From the NCBI RefSeq assembly GCF_002155965.1, contig NZ_MUMH01000015.1:1-64000 (forward strand): a DNA stretch of 64,000 nt, in the 5' to 3' direction. The notes beneath the pieces are model-generated. The model searched no databases, was not told the DNA's origin, and was given only the letters and a program-made list of their open reading frames with translations. This DNA comes from Allokutzneria sp. NRRL B-24872 (GTDB lineage Bacteria > Actinomycetota > Actinomycetes > Mycobacteriales > Pseudonocardiaceae). Shown piece by piece: positions 1 to 10,199 of this stretch (position 1 is its first letter; every line of letters starts with the position of its first letter). Made by a program: the position numbers and the translations under genes.

Positions 1-2
1 GG

Positions 3-2114
<2,112 letters not shown>

Positions 2115-2759
2115 TCAGCCGCCCGCCATCCGGTCCAGCTCGCGCACGAGGTCGCGGAACTCCAGTAACCCGATCGAGTCATCCGGTTCGGTCTCCGCCG
2201 TCTCCACGCGGCCGAGCCGGTCCGCCGCGAGGCGCTCGCCCAGGGTGGCGTCCAGCGGCAGGAAGGTCATCGCGGCCTTGGCGGCGTCGTCCAGCTCGGA
2301 CAGCCTCGGGTGGTAGACCTCCACGTCGACCACGCCCGCGTCCTCGTCGACCCGCGCGGAGACGCGGACCTGCCCGAGCGCGAGGCGGTGCGCGCCGAGG
2401 TTCACCGTCACCTGCGTCGGATCGGGCACGGCGGGCACGGCGTCGTGGTACTCCCACAGCGCGCTCGACGGCGGCGCTGCGGCCAACCACGCGTCGGTGT
2501 AGGGGCGCAGCGCGGGATCGCCCTGGGCGCTGACCACGAGCGCGTACACGGACTCGTGGCCGCGCTCGATGGTGAAGTGCAGGTCGGGGTGCAGCGCGGT
2601 GACGGTGTCGCACAGCAGCGGCTCGACCTTGCGCGGCTCACGCTCGCCGAGCGCGGAGCTGAGCACGGGCAGCAGCTCCTCCCACCGCTGCCAGAAGGCG
2701 GCGGCGAGCGCGGCGTGATCGGGTTCCTCGGCCCGGCGACGCAGGAACTTCACATGCAC
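2115..2759 (-). CDS. Conserved hypothetical protein upstream of ligA
   Basis: A 214-residue acidic, soluble protein with no signal peptide or membrane segment. I do not recognise a domain. It is rich in Leu/Ala/Asp, with a stretch 'DLHFTIERGHESVYALVVSAQGDPALRPY' that looks like ordinary globular sequence. It starts with GTG at 2757-2759 and ends 15 bases before the ligA start on the same strand, so the two are probably cotranscribed. Codon use matches its neighbours and the frame is open throughout, so it is very likely a real gene. The function is unknown. Confidence 0.75.
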   Translation of the reverse strand: MHVKFLRRRAEEPDHAALAAAFWQRWEELLPVLSSALGEREPRKVEPLLCDTVTALHPDLHFTIERGHESVYALVVSAQGDPALRPYTDAWLAAAPPSSALWEYHDAVPAVPDPTQVTVNLGAHRLALGQVRVSARVDEDAGVVDVEVYHPRLSELDDAAKAAMTFLPLDATLGERLAADRLGRVETAETEPDDSIGLLEFRDLVRELDRMAGG

Positions 2760-2827
2760 CCCATTCTTCGTCGCCGATCATGTTGCCCTGCCGGAGGTGG
2801 TTTCGTCACCTCGCTGTACTGAGCAGG

Positions 2828-3715
2828 TCACTGGGTGGAGCGAACCGCGACCGCGAGCAAGGTCGCCGCGTGGCCGCCCAGTGTGCGCCCGGACGGCCAC
2901 ACCGCGCGCAGCGAGCGACGGAGGTCGAGGCCGTCCACCGGGACCTCGACGAGCCTTCCGTCAGTGAGGTCGGACTGCACGGCGAGCACGCTCAGCACGG
3001 CGGGTCCCGCTCCGCTCATCACCGCGCTGCGCACGGCCGTGGTCGAGCCGAGTTCGAGCAGCGGCTGCACAGCGCCGATCGCGCGCTCCAACGTGTCCCG
3101 CGTGCCGGAGCCCGATTCGCGCACGACGAGCGGGGTCGCGGCCAGCTCGGCAGCACTCAGCGGACGCCGACGGCGGGCCCAGGCGTGGTGCGGCGCGACG
3201 ACCACGGCGAGGCGGTCAGTGGCCACGCGGCGGGAGTTCAGGCCGGGCGGCACGGTCGGCGACTCGATGAAGCCGATCGCCACCTCGGCCTTGCGCACCA
3301 GGTCGGCGACCGTGCCGGAGTTCGTCACCTGGAGGCCCACGTACAGATCTGCCACCCCGCGCCGCAGCTCCGCGATCCAGCCGGGAGCGAGGTGTTCGGC
3401 GACGGTCATGCTCGCGGCGACGCGCAGCTCAGCGTCCTGTTCGCCGCGCAGTGCCTCGGCCCCGGCCAGCAGCACGTCCAGCTCGTCGAGCACGCGCCGC
3501 GCCCAGTCGCTGACCACGCGCCCGGCCGTGGTGAGGCTGGAGCCGCCGGGGCCGCGCTCGACAAGCTCCAGGCGCAGGCGTCGTTCCAAAGTGGACATTC
3601 GCTTGCTGGCCGAGGGCTGGCTGATCTCCAGGGCACGGGCCGCCCTTCCCAGGCTGCCCAGCTCGCCGACCAGGACGAGCAGCCGCAGTGACTCGACGTC
3701 CGGTGGCTGACTCAT
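2828..3715 (-). CDS. LysR-family transcriptional regulator, divergent from a YeiH-type exporter
   Basis: A 295-residue LysR regulator. The N-terminal winged helix-turn-helix spans about residues 5-65 ('GSLGRAARALEISQPSASKRMSTLERRL') and is followed by a LysR substrate-binding domain. I chose the ATG at 3713-3715; the frame stays open far upstream, but the family begins just before the 'ESLRLLVLVGELGSLG' helix. It is transcribed away from the YeiH-type gene, with 70 bp between the two starts, the usual arrangement in which the LysR protein controls its neighbour. In enterobacteria the YeiE/YeiH pair has been linked to sulfite, so an oxyanion effector is plausible but inferred. Confidence 0.92.
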   Translation of the reverse strand: MSQPPDVESLRLLVLVGELGSLGRAARALEISQPSASKRMSTLERRLRLELVERGPGGSSLTTAGRVVSDWARRVLDELDVLLAGAEALRGEQDAELRVAASMTVAEHLAPGWIAELRRGVADLYVGLQVTNSGTVADLVRKAEVAIGFIESPTVPPGLNSRRVATDRLAVVVAPHHAWARRRRPLSAAELAATPLVVRESGSGTRDTLERAIGAVQPLLELGSTTAVRSAVMSGAGPAVLSVLAVQSDLTDGRLVEVPVDGLDLRRSLRAVWPSGRTLGGHAATLLAVAVRSTQ

Positions 3716-3785
3716 AGCCCAAGGGTATGACCTGTTGCTGATCTCTGGGGTACCGAAGGCTCCCGGGAGGAGGCAGGGTGGCACC

Positions 3786-4769
3786 GTGCCCGCTGTATCC
3801 CGCCACTCAGTTGTCCGAACCCACACACCCGGCCTGCTCGCCATCGCCCTCGCCGTCGTCCTCGCGCTGGCGGTGAACCGGCTGCTCCCGGCGGTGAGCC
3901 CGTTGACCGGCGCGGTGGTGCTCGGTGTCGTGGTCGGCAACCTCCCGGTGCTGCCGGAGTCGACGAGGTCGGGCCTCAAGTGGGCGACGCGGCGGTTCCT
4001 GCGCGCGGGCGTGGTCCTGCTCGGCGTGCAGCTGTCGGTGGCGCAGGTGCTCCAGCTCGGCGGCGGGATGCTGCTCGTGGTGCTGGTGACGGTCGTGGTG
4101 ACGTTCTTCGGAACGGTGTTGCTCGGCCACCTGCTCGGTTTGCCGCGCGGGCTGACGTTGATGGTCAGCACGGGATTCTCGATCTGCGGCGCGTCCGCGG
4201 TCGCCGCCGTCGAGGGCATCGTGGAGCGCGAGGAGTCCGAGGTCGCCACCGCGATCGGGCTGGTCACGCTGTTCGGCAGCATCTCGATGCTGGTGCTGCC
4301 GCTGCTCTCCGGCGGCGTCGAGCTGGGCATGTGGGCGGGCGCGAGCGTGCACGAGGTCGCCCAGGTGGTCGCCGCGGCCTCCCCCGCCGGTGCCGCCGCC
4401 GTGGCCGCCGCGGTCGTGGTGAAGCTCAGCCGCGTGGTGCTGCTGGCCCCGCTCGCGGCCGGGCTGAGCATCGTGGAGCGGCGCAGGCGTCCCGCCGTGG
4501 AAGGCAAGCGCCCGCCGCTGATCCCGTTGTTCGTACTGGGTTTTCTCGCGATGGTGGCGTTGCGCAGCACGTCGGTGTTCCCCGAGGCGTGGGTGCCGAC
4601 GACGAAGGACATCACCGGATTGTTGTTGGCTGGCGCGCTCTTCGGGCTCGGGACCGGTGTGCAGCTTCGATCCCTGGCCGGGACCGGCCCGAAGGCACTG
4701 GTCCTCGGCCTGGGATCGACGGTGCTGGTGACCGTGGTCGCCTACACCGGGGTGCTGCTCGTCGGTTAG
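3786..4769 (+). CDS. YeiH-family putative sulfate/sulfite exporter
   Basis: A 327-residue integral membrane protein of the YeiH family (PF03601), with about nine to ten hydrophobic segments. The family signature 'TGFSICGASAVAAVEGIVE' is present, as are the conserved C-terminal helices ending 'VVAYTGVLLVG'. I chose GTG 3786-3788 because a GGGAGGAGGCAGG ribosome-binding site lies just before it. A TTG start 51 bases upstream is open but lacks such a site. The paired LysR regulator is divergent. Its TAG stop shares bases with the TAA stop of the convergent cellulase gene (overlap 4766-4769). Confidence 0.9.
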   Translation: MPAVSRHSVVRTHTPGLLAIALAVVLALAVNRLLPAVSPLTGAVVLGVVVGNLPVLPESTRSGLKWATRRFLRAGVVLLGVQLSVAQVLQLGGGMLLVVLVTVVVTFFGTVLLGHLLGLPRGLTLMVSTGFSICGASAVAAVEGIVEREESEVATAIGLVTLFGSISMLVLPLLSGGVELGMWAGASVHEVAQVVAAASPAGAAAVAAAVVVKLSRVVLLAPLAAGLSIVERRRRPAVEGKRPPLIPLFVLGFLAMVALRSTSVFPEAWVPTTKDITGLLLAGALFGLGTGVQLRSLAGTGPKALVLGLGSTVLVTVVAYTGVLLVG

Positions 4770-6613
4770 CGCAGCGACGTCAACCCGAAGGTCAGCATCG
4801 CCGTCGAGGTGAAGTCGATCGCCGTCTCCGAGGTGGCCCACGACCTGGTGTCGTCCAGGAACTCCGAGCCCGCGCCGTCGAAGGCCTTCATGTCGCGCTG
4901 GCACGGCCGCATGTCACCGAACTCGCCGAGGTCGCCGAGCAGCCCGGCCTTGTTCGGACCGTTGATCACCGCGCCCACCAGCACCTTCTTGCCGCCGTTG
5001 AGATCGCCCTGGATGTTGGCGACCTGGTGGTGGACGCAGCGCGAGAAGTCACCCGCGCCGACGACGAGCGACACACCCCACGCGTTGGCGCCGAGCGCGA
5101 ACCCGCGCTGCCGCGTGCCGAACGCCTCGAACGCGCGGTCGCCGGTGAGCGAGCGGTAGAGCTGCGCGGTGGAGGCGAACCCGAAGCTGCGCGGCGCCGC
5201 GTCGAAGCTGGTGACGCTGGCCGCCGTGCGGAACGGGCTCTTCGCCGCACTGTCCACACCGGACTGGAGCTGCTTCTTCAAGTGCTCGGTCAGATCCCGC
5301 TCAGTGACCTCGGCCTTGCGCACAGAACCGTTGCGCAGCAAGCGAACCAGGGACGCGTGAGCCAGCGCGCTGGTGTTGTACAGGTTGAGCGTGTCGGTCT
5401 CGCCGCTGTCGATGTAGCGCTTGGCCCACTTCGTCGCGGCCGTCGCCCACTCGCCGGCGCGCGGGTCCTTGAGCGCACGCCCGGCCGCCGCGAGTTCGGC
5501 CGCGCCCAGCTCCATGTCGTCCATCCAGGAGCTCTCCGGGTAGAACGCCCTCGGCAGCGCGGTCACCAGCTTCTCCGGGTCGACGTTCTCCGTCTGCGCG
5601 TTCGCCAGGATCGAGGCCGCCTCGTCGAGGTACTTCTTGGCCAGCAAGGGGTTCTGGCGCGCGTTGTACTGCGCTCCGAGCGCGAACGACGCCGCGACCC
5701 GGCCCGCGAGGTTGGGGCTGATCGGCGCGGTGATCCGGAACACCGGGCGGTGCTTGACGTAGTACTTCTCGTCGCCCGGCTTGACGTTCAGCGCGTCGTC
5801 GTCCTGGGGCAGCCGCCACACGTCGTGGTCGCCCTTGAAGCCGAGGTCCTCGTTGCCCGGCCCGATGCCGACCTGGATGTAGAGGGTCTTGCTCGCGGAG
5901 TCCCACGCCTTGTCGAGCCACCTCAGCCCGTGGTTGATCTCCGCGTTGAGCCCCGCGTGCGGCTTCTTCAGCTCGCGCTGGAGGTATTGCAGGCTCGCCA
6001 GCGAGTACGAGGTGGCGTGGGTGAACTTGAGGAAGTCGCCCGCGTCGAACCAGCCGCCTTCTACGTCCACCGGCCCGCCGACCGGCTTGAGCACGGTGGT
6101 CGGCCGGTTCTGGTCGTCGAACTCCGGCGTCTCGTAGACCGTCGCCTTGCGGTCGGCGAGGTGCGAGGGCTTGCGGTCGAAGGCGCCGGGGACGACGTCC
6201 GCGCCGTCGCGCTGCGTCTGGAAGAACTCCACCGTCTTGTCGATCCACGGCCGGAACACGTCCTCGGCCGAGCCGATCGAGAACTCCGGCGAGGTGACCC
6301 CGGCGACGCGCACGCGGTAGCGACCCGGCTTGTCGACGGCGGAGAGGTCCAGCGGCCGCACGGAGGTGAAGCGCTGGTTCCAGCCGCCCAGGCTCGCGCC
6401 CGCCTTCCCCCGCAGTACCGAGGAACCCTTCTGGTTGAGCACCTCGAAGGAGGCGTTCCCGGTGGCGCCGCTGAGGAAGTAGGCGGTCTTGCTCTCGCCG
6501 ACGGCGTAGCCGATCCCGTCGACCCGCACGTGCCCGTCCGAGGGGGCGGCGATCGCTGGGCTGGCGGTGACGACGAGCGCGGTGGCGACGGCTATGACGT
6601 GGGCACGACGCAC
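4766..6613 (-). CDS. Secreted glycoside hydrolase family 9 (endoglucanase-type cellulase)
   Basis: A 615-residue exported enzyme predicted to cleave beta-1,4-glucans. An Arg-containing signal peptide (VRRAHVIAVATALVVTASPAIA) is followed by an Ig-like CelD_N domain (about residues 25-110) and the GH9 catalytic domain. The motif GGWFDAGDFLKF carries the DAGD aspartates, and the C-terminal 'SETAIDFTSTAML' aligns with the NE-x-A-x-D motif that supplies the acid glutamate. I moved the start to GTG 6611-6613, which has ACGGAGGG just upstream; a TTG 36 bases earlier would put 12 residues before the signal peptide. No carbohydrate-binding module is seen. An inverted repeat lies 31-61 bp upstream of the start. 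Its stop codon overlaps that of the convergent exporter gene. Confidence 0.93.
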   Translation of the reverse strand: MRRAHVIAVATALVVTASPAIAAPSDGHVRVDGIGYAVGESKTAYFLSGATGNASFEVLNQKGSSVLRGKAGASLGGWNQRFTSVRPLDLSAVDKPGRYRVRVAGVTSPEFSIGSAEDVFRPWIDKTVEFFQTQRDGADVVPGAFDRKPSHLADRKATVYETPEFDDQNRPTTVLKPVGGPVDVEGGWFDAGDFLKFTHATSYSLASLQYLQRELKKPHAGLNAEINHGLRWLDKAWDSASKTLYIQVGIGPGNEDLGFKGDHDVWRLPQDDDALNVKPGDEKYYVKHRPVFRITAPISPNLAGRVAASFALGAQYNARQNPLLAKKYLDEAASILANAQTENVDPEKLVTALPRAFYPESSWMDDMELGAAELAAAGRALKDPRAGEWATAATKWAKRYIDSGETDTLNLYNTSALAHASLVRLLRNGSVRKAEVTERDLTEHLKKQLQSGVDSAAKSPFRTAASVTSFDAAPRSFGFASTAQLYRSLTGDRAFEAFGTRQRGFALGANAWGVSLVVGAGDFSRCVHHQVANIQGDLNGGKKVLVGAVINGPNKAGLLGDLGEFGDMRPCQRDMKAFDGAGSEFLDDTRSWATSETAIDFTSTAMLTFGLTSLR

Positions 6614-6643
6614 AGACCCTCCGTTCCGGGGCTGGCGGCGGGA

Positions 6644-6674
6644 GCCCAATAGTTAAGAATGTTGCCTATTGGGC
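6644..6674. promoter_or_regulatory. Inverted repeat upstream of the GH9 gene
   Basis: Nine-base perfect arms GCCCAATAG (6644-6652) and CTATTGGGC (6666-6674) are separated by a 13-base AT-rich spacer. The repeat lies between the end of the MetE-like gene and the start of the GH9 gene, both on the minus strand. It could be an operator overlapping the GH9 promoter or a weak terminator. No T tract follows, so I favour an operator. Confidence 0.45.
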
Positions 6675-6727
6675 GCCAATCCTCCCCCCGGCTTCCGTCT
6701 CGCGTCAATGCGTGTCGAGAGCCGAAT

Positions 6728-7741
6728 TCACCAGCTCTCCGGCGGCTCCACGAACGCCTTGGCCACGTCGTTGACCAGCGCGAGCGCGCGGCGAGCCCAC
6801 TGCGGCGTCGCCCCGGCCAGACCGCAGGCGGGCGTCGGCACGGCCAGCTCGCTCAGGCGGGCGCGGTCGAATCCCAGGCGGTCGGCGAGGGTGAAGGCGG
6901 GCGTCGCGGCCTCGCGCAGCGACATCGGCTTGCCGGGGTCGACGCCCGGGACCACGCCGAGCCACAGCGGAAGGCCCTCCTGCCAGGCTTCGCCCAGCTC
7001 GTCCAGCAGCTCCTTGCCGCTCAACAGAGCCACATCCAGCGCGATCGCACTCGCACCGGCCCGCCGCAGCAACGACACCGGCGGCCGTTCGGCGCAGCAG
7101 TGCACCACCACCGGAGCGCCAACGGAAGTGATCACGTTGCGCAGCAAGGCTTCCGCCTCCGGCGCGTGCACCGTCGCCACGGTGCCGTAACCCGAGGGCG
7201 TCGGCAGCGAACCCGCGAGCACGGCGGGCAGCACGGGCTCGTCGAGCTGGACGATCACCTTGGCACCAGTGCGCGCGGCGACCTCGGCGACGTGCCGGGC
7301 AAGGCCCTCCGCCAGCGACTCACCGAACTCGCGCAGCGCGCCGTGGTCGGTCATCACCCGGTGCCCGCGCTGGAGCTCGATCATCGAGGCCAGCGTCCAC
7401 GGCCCGGCGACCTGGACCTTGAACAGCTCGGGCCGCACGCCGTCGAGCACTTCCTCCATCGCGTCCATGTCGCCGCGCAGCTGGTCGACGCAGCGCCGGT
7501 GGTCGCGCCCGGGCCGGGCGGTCACCCGGTAGCCGGAGGGCACGACCTCCACCGCCAGGTCCACCAACAGCCCGGCGGTGCGGCCGATCAGGTCCGCGCC
7601 GACGCCGCGCGCGGGCAGCTCCGGCAGGTGCGGCAGCAGGGGCAGCTCACCGGCGATGACGCGGGCGGCCTCGACCGGGTCGACGCCGGGCATGGAACCG
7701 ATTCCGGTCGCTGTTCCGGCTGGCAGGAGCGGTGTTGTCAC
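6728..7741 (-). CDS. MetE C-terminal-like (cobalamin-independent methionine synthase core) protein
   Basis: A 337-residue homologue of the mycobacterial Rv3015c type. It corresponds to the catalytic barrel of cobalamin-independent methionine synthase without the N-terminal half of MetE. Near the start is 'TATGIGSMPGVDPVEAARV'. The zinc-site region has 'VVVHCCAERPPVSLL', where MetE has H-x-C, and the second cysteine ligand is probably in 'AVPTPACGLAG'. Such stand-alone core proteins transfer methyl groups to a thiol acceptor, and the methyl donor is usually unknown. The start is GTG 7739-7741. It is divergent from the chitinase gene, with 130 bp between. In M. tuberculosis the same gene lies next to ligA. 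Confidence 0.85.
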   Translation of the reverse strand: MTTPLLPAGTATGIGSMPGVDPVEAARVIAGELPLLPHLPELPARGVGADLIGRTAGLLVDLAVEVVPSGYRVTARPGRDHRRCVDQLRGDMDAMEEVLDGVRPELFKVQVAGPWTLASMIELQRGHRVMTDHGALREFGESLAEGLARHVAEVAARTGAKVIVQLDEPVLPAVLAGSLPTPSGYGTVATVHAPEAEALLRNVITSVGAPVVVHCCAERPPVSLLRRAGASAIALDVALLSGKELLDELGEAWQEGLPLWLGVVPGVDPGKPMSLREAATPAFTLADRLGFDRARLSELAVPTPACGLAGATPQWARRALALVNDVAKAFVEPPESW

Positions 7742-7784
7742 CCGCTCTGCCTATCACCCCGGCACGTTCGGCCGATACGGAGGT

Positions 7785-7800
7785 TGTGGTCTAGACCTAT
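7785..7800. promoter_or_regulatory. DasR-like box 1 upstream of the GH18 gene
   Basis: TGTGGTCTAGACCTAT matches 13 of 16 positions of the DasR (GntR family, N-acetylglucosamine sensor) consensus AGTGGTCTAGACCACT. The central 12 bases GTGGTCTAGACC are exact. It lies 72 bp before the chitinase start and is followed directly by TTGACG, a possible -35 element. Confidence 0.7.
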
Positions 7801-7806
7801 TGACGA

Positions 7807-7822
7807 AGTGGTCCAGGCCACT
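7807..7822. promoter_or_regulatory. DasR-like box 2 upstream of the GH18 gene
   Basis: AGTGGTCCAGGCCACT matches the DasR consensus at 14 of 16 positions and is nearly palindromic. Its centre is 22 bp from that of box 1, about two helical turns, as in the paired elements of Streptomyces chitinase promoters. It ends 49 bp before the chitinase start codon. Confidence 0.7.
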
Positions 7823-7871
7823 TACGGTCGAGGAGCCCGGCCGCCGCCAGCACCCGTTGGGAGGCGTTGTC

Positions 7872-8804
7872 GTGGTCAGAACCCTGCTCGCCGTGATCAT
7901 CGCGATGGCTGCGCTGGTGCAGCCAGCTTCCGCGCAAGCAGCTCCCATCCGGTACGCGCCCTACATCGACATCACGATGGAGCGGCCGACGCTGCCCGAG
8001 GTGGCGCGGGCGACCGGCGTCAAGCACTTCACCCTCGCCTTCGCGCTCGGCAGCCACGCGGGCTGCGATCCCAAGTGGGGCGGCACGATCGACCTCACCG
8101 AACCGCGCGTCATCAACCAGATCCGCGAGCTGAAGGCCATGGGCGGTGACGTCGTCATCGCGACCGGCGGCGCGCTCGGCCCGTACCTGGAACACGTCTG
8201 TGGCACGGCTTCCGCTCTGGCCGACGCCTACCGCAAGATCCTCGACGCGACCGGCGCGACGCACATCGACGTGGACGTCGAGGCCGCGATCCCCGCCGAC
8301 ACCGTCAACCAGGCGCTCGCCACGATCCAGCGCGAACGCGGCACCTCCGTCGGCTACACGCTGCGCGTGCAGGGCCAGGACTACGGCGTCGACCCGTTCT
8401 CCTTGCAGATCCTGCAAAGCGCCGCGCGCCACAACGTCGACGTGCTGGTCAACCCGATGCTGATGAACTTCGGCTACACCGGTGACTGGGGTGACGCGAT
8501 GATCTCCGCGTCACAGGCCGTGCTGCGGCAGATGAAGACCGTGTGGCCCGGCAAGTCCGACGCGCAGCTGCGCGCCAAGCTCGGCGTGACACCGATGATC
8601 GGCCGCAACGACACCGGCATGACCACCACCCAGGCCCACGCTCGCAAACTCCTCGACTGGGCCCGGTCGAACTCCATCGGCTTCATCGGCTTCTGGTCGA
8701 TCGGCCGCGACAACGGCTCCTGCGCCGGCGGCGGGGTTTCCCCGACGTGCAGCGGGATCGCCCAGTCGCAGTGGGAGTTCACGACCATCTTCAAGGGGTT
8801 CTGA
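7872..8804 (+). CDS. Secreted glycoside hydrolase family 18 (chitinase-type)
   Basis: A 310-residue exported GH18 barrel predicted to hydrolyse chitin or related N-acetylglucosamine polymers. A signal peptide (VVRTLLAVIIAMAALVQPASAQA) is followed by 'YAPYIDITMERPTLPEVARATGVKHFTLAF'. The GH18 active-site strand is 'HIDVDVEA' (DxDxE), and 'FIGFWSIGRD' is the barrel-closing tryptophan strand. No chitin-binding module is attached. I chose GTG 7872-7874, preceded by GGGAGGCG. Upstream there are only non-coding bases and two DasR-like boxes, which argues for N-acetylglucosamine control. A GC-rich inverted repeat follows the stop. Confidence 0.92.
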   Translation: MVRTLLAVIIAMAALVQPASAQAAPIRYAPYIDITMERPTLPEVARATGVKHFTLAFALGSHAGCDPKWGGTIDLTEPRVINQIRELKAMGGDVVIATGGALGPYLEHVCGTASALADAYRKILDATGATHIDVDVEAAIPADTVNQALATIQRERGTSVGYTLRVQGQDYGVDPFSLQILQSAARHNVDVLVNPMLMNFGYTGDWGDAMISASQAVLRQMKTVWPGKSDAQLRAKLGVTPMIGRNDTGMTTTQAHARKLLDWARSNSIGFIGFWSIGRDNGSCAGGGVSPTCSGIAQSQWEFTTIFKGF

Positions 8805-8810
8805 GACTGG

Positions 8811-8849
8811 GGGCCGCCCTCGTGACGCGCCCCGTGGCGGGGGCGGCCC
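8811..8849 (+). terminator. Possible terminator after the GH18 gene
   Basis: Arms GGGCCGCCC (8811-8819) and GGGCGGCCC (8841-8849) enclose a 21-base GC-rich loop, seven bases after the chitinase stop. There is no T tract. Confidence 0.5.
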
Positions 8850-8863
8850 TCGACCACCTTTCC

Positions 8864-8898
8864 GTGCGCATTCCTGCGAATGCATGCAGGTACGCACA
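8864..8898. promoter_or_regulatory. Palindromic operator candidate of the ArsR gene
   Basis: Nested inverted repeats lie directly upstream of the ArsR start: GTGCG (8864-8868) with CGCAC (8894-8898), and inside them CCTGC (8873-8877) with GCAGG (8886-8890) around GAATGCAT. The layout resembles SmtB/ArsR autoregulatory operators. Confidence 0.5.
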
Positions 8899-8914
8899 TG
8901 GCTAAGCTGCTGCG

Positions 8915-9277
8915 GTGCAGACCGGCGACCCGGACTTCCTGATGCCAGCCGACCACGACGTCCGAGCGGCGACCGAGGCGTTCCGCCTCCTGGCTGACCC
9001 GACCAGGATCAAGATCCTCTGGGCGCTGTACCAGGGCGAGTCCTCCGTCGCCGGGCTCGCCGACCTCGTCGGGACGACCCCGACCGCGGTGAGCCAGCAC
9101 CTGGCCAAGCTCCGCCTCGCCCGGCTGGTGCGGGGCAGGCGCGAGGGCACCTTCGTCTACTACTCCGCGCACGACCAGAACATCCGCAGGCTGCTCGCCG
9201 AGGCGCTCGCCGATCGGGTCAGCGCGGCCAGCGAACGGATTCCGCCACCGTTCGCAGTAGCTCCACAACCTCGCTGA
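8915..9277 (+). CDS. ArsR/SmtB-family winged-helix repressor
   Basis: A 120-residue regulator. The winged helix spans about residues 15-95 ('LLADPTRIKILWALYQGESSVAGLADLVGTTPTAVSQHLAKLRLARLVRGRREGTFVYYS'), with the recognition helix at TPTAVSQHLAKL. It is closest in style to actinobacterial NmtR/KmtR-type sensors. In the usual position of the alpha-5 metal ligands (D-x-H ... H-x-x-H/E) this protein reads 'HDQNIRRLLAEALADRVSA', so the ligands appear lost. The start is GTG at 8915. No transporter gene is adjacent. Its last 59 bases overlap the convergent LysR gene. Confidence 0.88.
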   Translation: MQTGDPDFLMPADHDVRAATEAFRLLADPTRIKILWALYQGESSVAGLADLVGTTPTAVSQHLAKLRLARLVRGRREGTFVYYSAHDQNIRRLLAEALADRVSAASERIPPPFAVAPQPR

Positions 9278-10130
9278 CCAGGGCTGACGGCCGCCGTCGG
9301 AGCACCGCGTACACCCGCCGCACGGGTCGCGCGTCAGTCAGCACCCTGGCCACCACGCGCGTGGTGTCGGCCTCCGCGAACACGCTCGCGGGCAGCAGCG
9401 CCATGCCGAGGCCCGCCCGCAGCAGGGCCAGCGTGACCTCGTAGTTGTGCGTCTCGAAGGCGACCTTCACGTCGATACCGCCGCGCCGCGCCAAGCGTTC
9501 CAGCGTGATCAGGTCCGCGATGCCGGGACCGCCGCAGATCCACTCCTGCCCGCCGAGGTCGGCGAGGGCGACGCGCTCGGCCCTTGCCAGCGGGTGCGCG
9601 GCGGGCATGGCGATCAGCAGCGGATCGTCCAGCAGCCGCAACCGTTGCAGCCCATCGGCTTTCGGCAGCACCACGCCCGGGTAGCGGTGGGTGATCAGCA
9701 GGTCCAGCTCGCGCGAGGCCACCAGCCCGTAGCCCGACGGCGGTTCGAGGTCGACCAGCGACAGCTGCACTCCGGGGTGCCTGCTCCGGAACTCGCCGAG
9801 CGCGCCCGGGACCAGGAGCTGGCCCGCCGTGGGGAAGGCGCCGATCGACAGCCGCTCCGGCTCCTCGCCGAGCAGCGCGCGCACCGCCTCGTCGGCCGCC
9901 CGCAGTTCGCCGAGCACGCGTTCCCCGTGCTCCACGAGGACTCGACCGGCCGCCGTGAGCTTCACGCCGCCGGGGCCCCGGTCGAGCAGCCGGGCGCCGA
10001 CCTCGCGTTCGAGCTTGCTCAGCTGCTGGGACAACGCGGACGGCGTGAAGGCCATTCGTGTTGCGGCGGCGGCAATCGATCCGGCGTGCGCGACCTCCAC
10101 GAGCACCCGCAGTCGCCCCGGGTCGACCAT
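9219..10130 (-). CDS. LysR-family transcriptional regulator, divergent from a threonine dehydratase-like gene
   Basis: A 303-residue LysR protein. The helix-turn-helix is at about residues 3-62 ('AGSIAAAATRMAFTPSALSQQLSKLEREVGARLL'), followed by a periplasmic-binding-like effector domain. It starts with ATG at 10128-10130 and faces the PLP enzyme gene across 69 bp. That gap contains two CTTAACT direct repeats 19 bp apart. The pairing suggests that this regulator controls amino-acid catabolism by the neighbour. The 3' end overlaps the ArsR gene on the other strand. Confidence 0.92.
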   Translation of the reverse strand: MVDPGRLRVLVEVAHAGSIAAAATRMAFTPSALSQQLSKLEREVGARLLDRGPGGVKLTAAGRVLVEHGERVLGELRAADEAVRALLGEEPERLSIGAFPTAGQLLVPGALGEFRSRHPGVQLSLVDLEPPSGYGLVASRELDLLITHRYPGVVLPKADGLQRLRLLDDPLLIAMPAAHPLARAERVALADLGGQEWICGGPGIADLITLERLARRGGIDVKVAFETHNYEVTLALLRAGLGMALLPASVFAEADTTRVVARVLTDARPVRRVYAVLRRRPSALVSEVVELLRTVAESVRWPR

Positions 10131-10138
10131 TAGCGCTC

Positions 10139-10164
10139 CTTAACTCGGCTCAGGAGACTTAACT
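10139..10164. promoter_or_regulatory. Direct repeats in the LysR/PLP-enzyme intergenic region
   Basis: CTTAACT occurs at 10139-10145 and again at 10158-10164, a 19-base period close to two helical turns. It lies between divergent starts, so it is a candidate LysR binding site overlapping both promoters. Confidence 0.45.
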
Positions 10165-10199
10165 TTCCGAGAGGGTGCCCGTGGCCGCAAGCTGAGGTC

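Noticed and set aside
2828-4615. 595-codon LysR reading with long N-terminal extension
   Set aside because: The extension is antisense to the exporter gene and Ser/Thr-rich; the LysR fold begins at 3715.
3980-6652. 890-codon plus-strand frame across the YeiH and GH9 genes
   Set aside because: Spans two confidently assigned genes in other frames, Arg/Gly-rich, no domain.
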